This document shows positions 38,288 through 43,545 of a stretch of DNA of 43,545 nt, piece after piece (positions within the stretch are counted from its first letter, which is position 1; each line of letters starts with the position of its first letter). The notes below the pieces were generated by a model. It saw only the letters and a program-made list of their open reading frames with translations. It ran no database searches and was not told where the DNA came from. This DNA comes from an uncultured Actinomycetes bacterium (GTDB lineage: Bacteria > Actinomycetota > Acidimicrobiia > IMCC26256 > PALSA-555): the NCBI GenBank assembly GCA_903899845.1, contig CAIUKV010000185.1, forward strand, positions 1 to 43,545, written 5' to 3'. The position numbers were made by a program, and so were the translations under genes.

Positions 38288-39372
38288 GTCAGCCGCCGCC
38301 GCGCGTGGTGGTAGCCCAGCTCGTCGAGCGCAACCTCGAACCCGGCGACGCTGGCCTCGGGCACCACGAGCACGAGGACGCCGCCCGCCCCCTCACCGGA
38401 GTGGGCGATCTCGAGGTCGACGATGTTGACCCCGAGCACGCCGGCCGCGGTGGTGACCTCGGCCAGCACCCCGGGCCGGTCGGGCACGGGGATGCGCAGC
38501 TCGACCAGCACGGCATCGGTCGGGGTCCCCACGGGCAGGTTGCGCCGGGCCCGTCGACCCCGCTCGAGGAGGTCCAGCAGGCCGGTGCGGTCGGCGTCGG
38601 CGACGAGGGCCCGGACGGCGCCGAGCGCGTCCAGGTAGTCGTCGAGCGCAGCGACGATGGCCGCGCGGTTCGCGACGCAGATGTCGGGCCAGATCGCCGG
38701 ATGGCTCGCGGCGATCCGGGTCATGTCACGGAACCCCCCGGCCGCGAGGCGCAGCAGGGTCGCGTGCTCCTCGCCCCGCCGGGCGGCGACGTCCATCAGC
38801 GTCGTCGCCGCGAGCTGGGGCACGTGACTCACGACCGCCACGAGCGCGTCGTGGTGCCTCGGGCTCACGGCGACGACCTCGGCACCGAGTCCGACGGCGA
38901 AGTCGCGCACCACCTCGAACACCTGCGGGTCGGTCGTCGGCGTCGGGGTCAGCACCCAGGTGGCCCCGGTGAACATGTCGGCGTCGGCCCCGTCGAGCCC
39001 GTCCTGCTCCGAGCCCGCCATCGGGTGCCCCCCGACGAATCGGTCGGCCGCCCCGGGCCGGGTCGCCTCGACCGCCTCGACCACTCCGGCCTTCACCGAC
39101 CCGACGTCGGTGACCACGGGCGCGCCGGCGTCGAAGGCGGCGGTCGCGACCTCGGCCGCCCGCCCCACCGGCACCGCCACCACCACGAGGTCGGACCCGG
39201 CCACCGCCCCGGCCAGGTCGGCCGCGACCGCGTCGACGGCCCCGAGGGCCTGCGCCCGCGCCGCGCGGGCCGGGTCGAGGTCGAACCCGGTGACGTGGTG
39301 CCCGCGGGCGCGCGCGGCGAGCCCGACCGATCCCCCCACCAGCCCCGTCCCGAGGACGGTCACCCGACTCAC
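38284..39372 (-). CDS. tyrA: Prephenate dehydrogenase with C-terminal ACT domain
   Basis: 362 residues from the GTG at 39372. NAD-binding LGTGLVGGSVGLAARARGH is at the N-terminus; VVVAVPVG, VTDVGSVKAGV, GGHPMAGSEQDGLDGADADM and SHVPQLAATTLM are TyrA motifs. A C-terminal ACT domain (VELRIPVPDRPGVLAEVTTA, residues ~280-360) probably senses tyrosine or phenylalanine. TyrA converts prephenate to 4-hydroxyphenylpyruvate. It lies between aroH and aroA, so chorismate-branch enzymes are clustered. Confidence 0.94.
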   Translation of the reverse strand: MSRVTVLGTGLVGGSVGLAARARGHHVTGFDLDPARAARAQALGAVDAVAADLAGAVAGSDLVVVAVPVGRAAEVATAAFDAGAPVVTDVGSVKAGVVEAVEATRPGAADRFVGGHPMAGSEQDGLDGADADMFTGATWVLTPTPTTDPQVFEVVRDFAVGLGAEVVAVSPRHHDALVAVVSHVPQLAATTLMDVAARRGEEHATLLRLAAGGFRDMTRIAASHPAIWPDICVANRAAIVAALDDYLDALGAVRALVADADRTGLLDLLERGRRARRNLPVGTPTDAVLVELRIPVPDRPGVLAEVTTAAGVLGVNIVDLEIAHSGEGAGGVLVLVVPEASVAGFEVALDELGYHHARRRLT

Positions 39373-39385
39373 GCGGTGCGCCGGG

Positions 39386-39748
39386 TCACTCGGGGAGGTC
39401 GGCGCGCAGGGCGCGCGCCCCCTCCAGGTAGACGTGGCGGACCTCGGCGCGCGGCCGCGGGCTGTAGCAGTGGACCAGCACCCGGATGCAGCGGGGCAGG
39501 CCCCCCGGCACCGGCACCTCGAGCGCACCGAGCAGCGGGACGTCCTCGAACCCGAGTGCCCGCACCGCGGCCGACGGGAAGGCGGCGGTCAGGTCGGCGG
39601 TGGACGTCACGATGACGCTCACCAGGTCGTCGTCGGCCACCTCGTTGCGCCGGAGCATCTCCCCGATCAGGCGCTGGGTCTGGGCCTCGATCTCGGCGGC
39701 GCTGTCCTCGGCGCAGGTGATGGCCCCGCGCAGGCCGACGAGTCTCAC
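39386..39748 (-). CDS. aroH: Chorismate mutase, AroH type
   Basis: 120 residues, typical of the small beta/alpha AroH class. VGLRGAITCAEDSAAEIEAQ at the start carries the conserved RGA arginine. VIVTSTADLTAAFPSAAVRA and PLLGALEVPVPGGLPRCIRV are family blocks, and YLEGARALRADL closes the protein. It rearranges chorismate to prephenate for the adjacent TyrA. A TAACCT -10 lies 7 nt before the GTG at 39748 and overlaps the preceding stop codon. Confidence 0.94.
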   Translation of the reverse strand: MRLVGLRGAITCAEDSAAEIEAQTQRLIGEMLRRNEVADDDLVSVIVTSTADLTAAFPSAAVRALGFEDVPLLGALEVPVPGGLPRCIRVLVHCYSPRPRAEVRHVYLEGARALRADLPE

Positions 39749-39755
39749 GGGCTGG

Positions 39756-39761
39756 AGGTTA
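39756..39761 (-). promoter_or_regulatory. -10 element 7 nt before aroH
   Basis: TAACCT on the minus strand; its TAA is also the stop codon of the pseudouridine synthase gene. A 7-nt spacer separates it from the GTG. It suggests a second, leaderless transcript for aroH-tyrA-aroA. Confidence 0.45.
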
Positions 39762-40529
39762 CTGCGGGGTCACCGCCGGTCCCGGGGCACCGGCGGCCTC
39801 GTAGAGCGCCCGGACCTCGGCGACCGTGAGCGCCCGCCACGCACCGGGCGCGAGCCGGGTCTCGCGGACCGGGCCGATCCGGGTGCGGACCAGGCGGCGG
39901 ACCGGATGGCCGACCTCGTCGCACATCCGCCGGACCTGACGGTTCCGCCCCTCGTGGATCGTGACCTCGAGCGCGCTGGTCGCGTGCGGTCCGGTCCCCG
40001 CCTGCACCAGCACCACGCGGGCGGGGGCGGTCGGGCCGTCGTCGAGGGTCACGCCCTCCCGGAGGCGGCGGACCGCGGCCGGGGTGGGGACGCCCACGAC
40101 CTCGGCGAGGTAGGTCTTCTCGACCCCGAAGCGCGGGTGGGTGAGGCGCTGGGCGAGCTCGCCGTCGTTGGTGAGCAGCAACAGCCCTTCGGTCTCGTAG
40201 TCGAGGCGGCCGACCGGGAAGACCCGGGGCTCGGGGGGCACGAGGTCCGTCACCGTGCGCCGTCCCTGGGGATCGGACGCGGTCGTGACCACCCCGGCCG
40301 GCTTGTTCAGCAGGTAGTGCACCAGGCCGGGCGCGGTGGGCACGGGCACACCGTCGACGGCGAGGGCGGCGGCCCCGGGGTCCACCCGGTCCCCGAGGGT
40401 GACAGGCCGGCCGTCGACGGTGACGCGTCCCTCGGCGATGAGGGCCTCGCACGACCGCCGGGATCCGTACCCGGCCCGGGCCAGGACCTTCTGGACCCGC
40501 TCCGCACGTGGGGCGTCGTGCGCCGCCAC
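39759..40529 (-). CDS. RsuA/RluB-family pseudouridine synthase
   Basis: 256 residues. An N-terminal S4 RNA-binding domain (ERVQKVLARAGYGSRRSCEA, LIAEGRVTVDGRPV) is followed by the RsuA/RluB/E/F catalytic core: LLNKPAGVVTTASDPQGRRT, VGRLDYETEGLLLLTNDG with the catalytic aspartate, and EGRNRQVRRMCDEVGHPV. It isomerises a uridine in rRNA, most likely 23S (RluB type), as its position after scpB suggests. It starts 7 nt after scpB. Confidence 0.94.
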   Translation of the reverse strand: MAAHDAPRAERVQKVLARAGYGSRRSCEALIAEGRVTVDGRPVTLGDRVDPGAAALAVDGVPVPTAPGLVHYLLNKPAGVVTTASDPQGRRTVTDLVPPEPRVFPVGRLDYETEGLLLLTNDGELAQRLTHPRFGVEKTYLAEVVGVPTPAAVRRLREGVTLDDGPTAPARVVLVQAGTGPHATSALEVTIHEGRNRQVRRMCDEVGHPVRRLVRTRIGPVRETRLAPGAWRALTVAEVRALYEAAGAPGPAVTPQ

Positions 40530-40536
40530 GGTCGGG

Positions 40537-41294
40537 TCAGGCTCCGGCCGGGTCGCCGGGCTCGGGCGCGCCGGGGCCGGGGCCGTCCGTCGGGGCCTCG
40601 AGGCGGGGATCCTGATCGGCCCGCAGGCCGCGCTCGAGCGCTTCGACCACCTCGGGCCCGGGCACGAAGTCGCCGAGCGCAGGGAGGTCGGCGAGCGAGG
40701 CGAGGCCCAGCCGCTCGAGGAAGTGGGGCGTGGTCCCGTACAGCGAGGCGAGACCGGGCCCGGGGTCGCGGCCGATCTCCTGCACGTAGCCCTTCTGGAC
40801 CAGGGTCTGGAGGGTCGACTCGACGTTCACCCCGCGGATGGCCGACACCTGACCACGGGTGATGGGCTGCTTGTAGGCCACGATCGCGAGCGTCTCGAGC
40901 GCCGGGGCCGACAACCGGACGTGCTGGCCCTCCAGGACGAACTGCTCCACGTAGGGCGCGAGGTCGGGATGGGTCTGGTAGCGGTACCCGCCCGCGACCT
41001 CGGCGAGCACGAAGCCGCGCCCCTCGGCGACGTACTCGTCCGCGAGCTCGCGACACAGCGCCGCCACCAGGTCGACCCCGCACTCGACCAGCTCGGCGAG
41101 GTCGCGGGCCGGCACCGGATCGGTGGCGGCCATCAGCACCGCCTCGATCGCCCGCCGGGCCTCACCCCGCACGTCGCCCCCGGCCGCCGGCCCCACCGCC
41201 CGGCGCACCGGGAACGTGGGCACGCCCGCGTCGGGTCCGACCGGGAACGCGGGCCGTCCGGCCCCGTCGCGCGCGCGGGCGGGCGTCTCGCCGG

Positions 41295-41298
<4 letters not shown>
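40537..41298 (-). CDS. scpB: Segregation and condensation protein B
   Basis: 253 residues. The ScpB winged-helix core is at ~50-215: RRAIEAVLMAATDPVPARDL, GFVLAEVAGGYRYQTHPDLA, LSAPALETLAIVAYKQPITR, AIRGVNVESTLQTLVQKGYV and YGTTPHFLERLGL. The N- and C-termini are Pro/Gly/Ala-rich and less conserved. ScpB dimers bind ScpA in the SMC condensin complex. It is coupled to scpA by an ATGA overlap. Confidence 0.96.
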
Positions 41299-43388
<2,090 letters not shown>

Positions 43389-43404
43389 GCCGCCGCCGTC
43401 CTCC

Positions 43405-43524
43405 TCGTCGGCGGCAGGCGCTCAGTCGTCGTCGGCGGCAGGCGCTCAGTCGTCGTCGGCGGCAGGCGCTCAGTCGTCGTCGGCGGCAGGCGCTCAGTCG
43501 TCGTCGGCGGCAGGCGCTCAGTCG
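43405..43524. repeat. 24-bp tandem repeat, five perfect copies
   Basis: Five identical 24-bp units fill the space between trpS and a gene entering from the right on the minus strand. Because 24 is a multiple of 3, each unit reads in that gene's frame as APAADDD-stop or its permutation, so the array carries five in-frame TGA stops. A sixth partial unit continues into the coding end. It is a candidate length-variable locus. Confidence 0.95.
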
Positions 43525-43545
43525 TCGTCGGCGTCGCGGAGGGCG
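43518..43545 (-). CDS. 3' end of an unidentified gene (truncated by window edge)
   Basis: The minus-strand frame from the right edge reads ALRDADDD and then TGA (43518-43520). With only eight full codons I cannot identify the protein. Support comes from the array, which looks like a duplication of this gene's 3' end including its stop. Confidence 0.35.

Noticed and set aside
43405-43524. CRISPR array
   Set aside because: Units are contiguous 24-bp repeats without spacers and no cas genes are nearby.

Overview
The window is very GC-rich, gene-dense bacterial chromosome. The gene content and order point to the Actinomycetota: a DUF4193 protein, and the order gcvH – FHA (GarA-like) – MerR (FtsR-like) – DUF151 nuclease – MerR – gcvP, which resembles the mycobacterial gcvH-garA-Rv1828-Rv1829-Rv1830-gcvB block. 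The run scpA-scpB-pseudouridine synthase-cmk-der is also typical. A deep-branching class such as Acidimicrobiia is my inference; nothing here proves it. I see no prophage, insertion sequence or CRISPR, so this is core chromosome with a few accessory patches.

Layout. 1-5.2 kb (+): the 3' end of a HelY-type helicase, a diacylglycerol-kinase-like protein without its N-terminal nucleotide-binding part, a tandem ThyX-domain protein, DUF4193, a small hypothetical, a GNAT acetyltransferase and a Nudix hydrolase. 5.2-6.4 kb (-): a DUF222/HNH endonuclease. 6.8-16.2 kb (-): glycine cleavage genes (gcvP, gcvT, gcvH), a lipoate-protein ligase, GarA-like FHA protein, two MerR regulators, DUF151 nuclease and a K+ channel. 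A tandem glycine riboswitch sits between gcvT and gcvP, so it can govern only gcvP. 16.2-21 kb (-): a sugar nucleotidyltransferase fused to a mutase-like domain, a CDP-alcohol phosphatidyltransferase, an SDR and a secreted protein. 21.8-26.6 kb (-): a gamma-glutamyltransferase-like hydrolase followed by a MoxR/CoxD ATPase, a CoxE VWA protein and a split XdhC pair. 26.7-28 kb (+): two tiny membrane proteins overlapping an SDR. 28-29 kb: SRPBCC protein, tRNA-Pro(GGG), zinc-ribbon membrane protein. 29-31.8 kb (+): an orphan TadE-TadE-TadG set. 31.8-42.3 kb: der, a DUF512 radical-SAM/PDZ protein, ispH (+), then (-) plsC, cmk, aroA, tyrA, aroH, pseudouridine synthase, scpB, scpA. 42.4-43.4 kb (+): trpS, then a 24-bp tandem array and the last codons of a gene entering from the right.

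How the genes fit together. GcvP, GcvT and GcvH are three of the four glycine cleavage proteins, and the lipoate ligase next to gcvH probably loads GcvH. The GarA-like FHA protein belongs to a family that links Ser/Thr kinase signalling to 2-oxoglutarate metabolism. aroH, tyrA and aroA form an aromatic amino acid block inside the scpAB-cmk chromosome-maintenance operon.

The most notable observations are: an apparent AUC start codon for gcvT; TANNNT -10 hexamers 6-8 nt before many start codons, which implies widespread leaderless mRNAs; two ThyX domains that keep complementary halves of the ThyX signature; a palindromic operator over the predicted start site of the MerR-gcvT transcript; and tandem arrays that begin at gene 3' ends, one of which repeats an in-frame stop codon five times.
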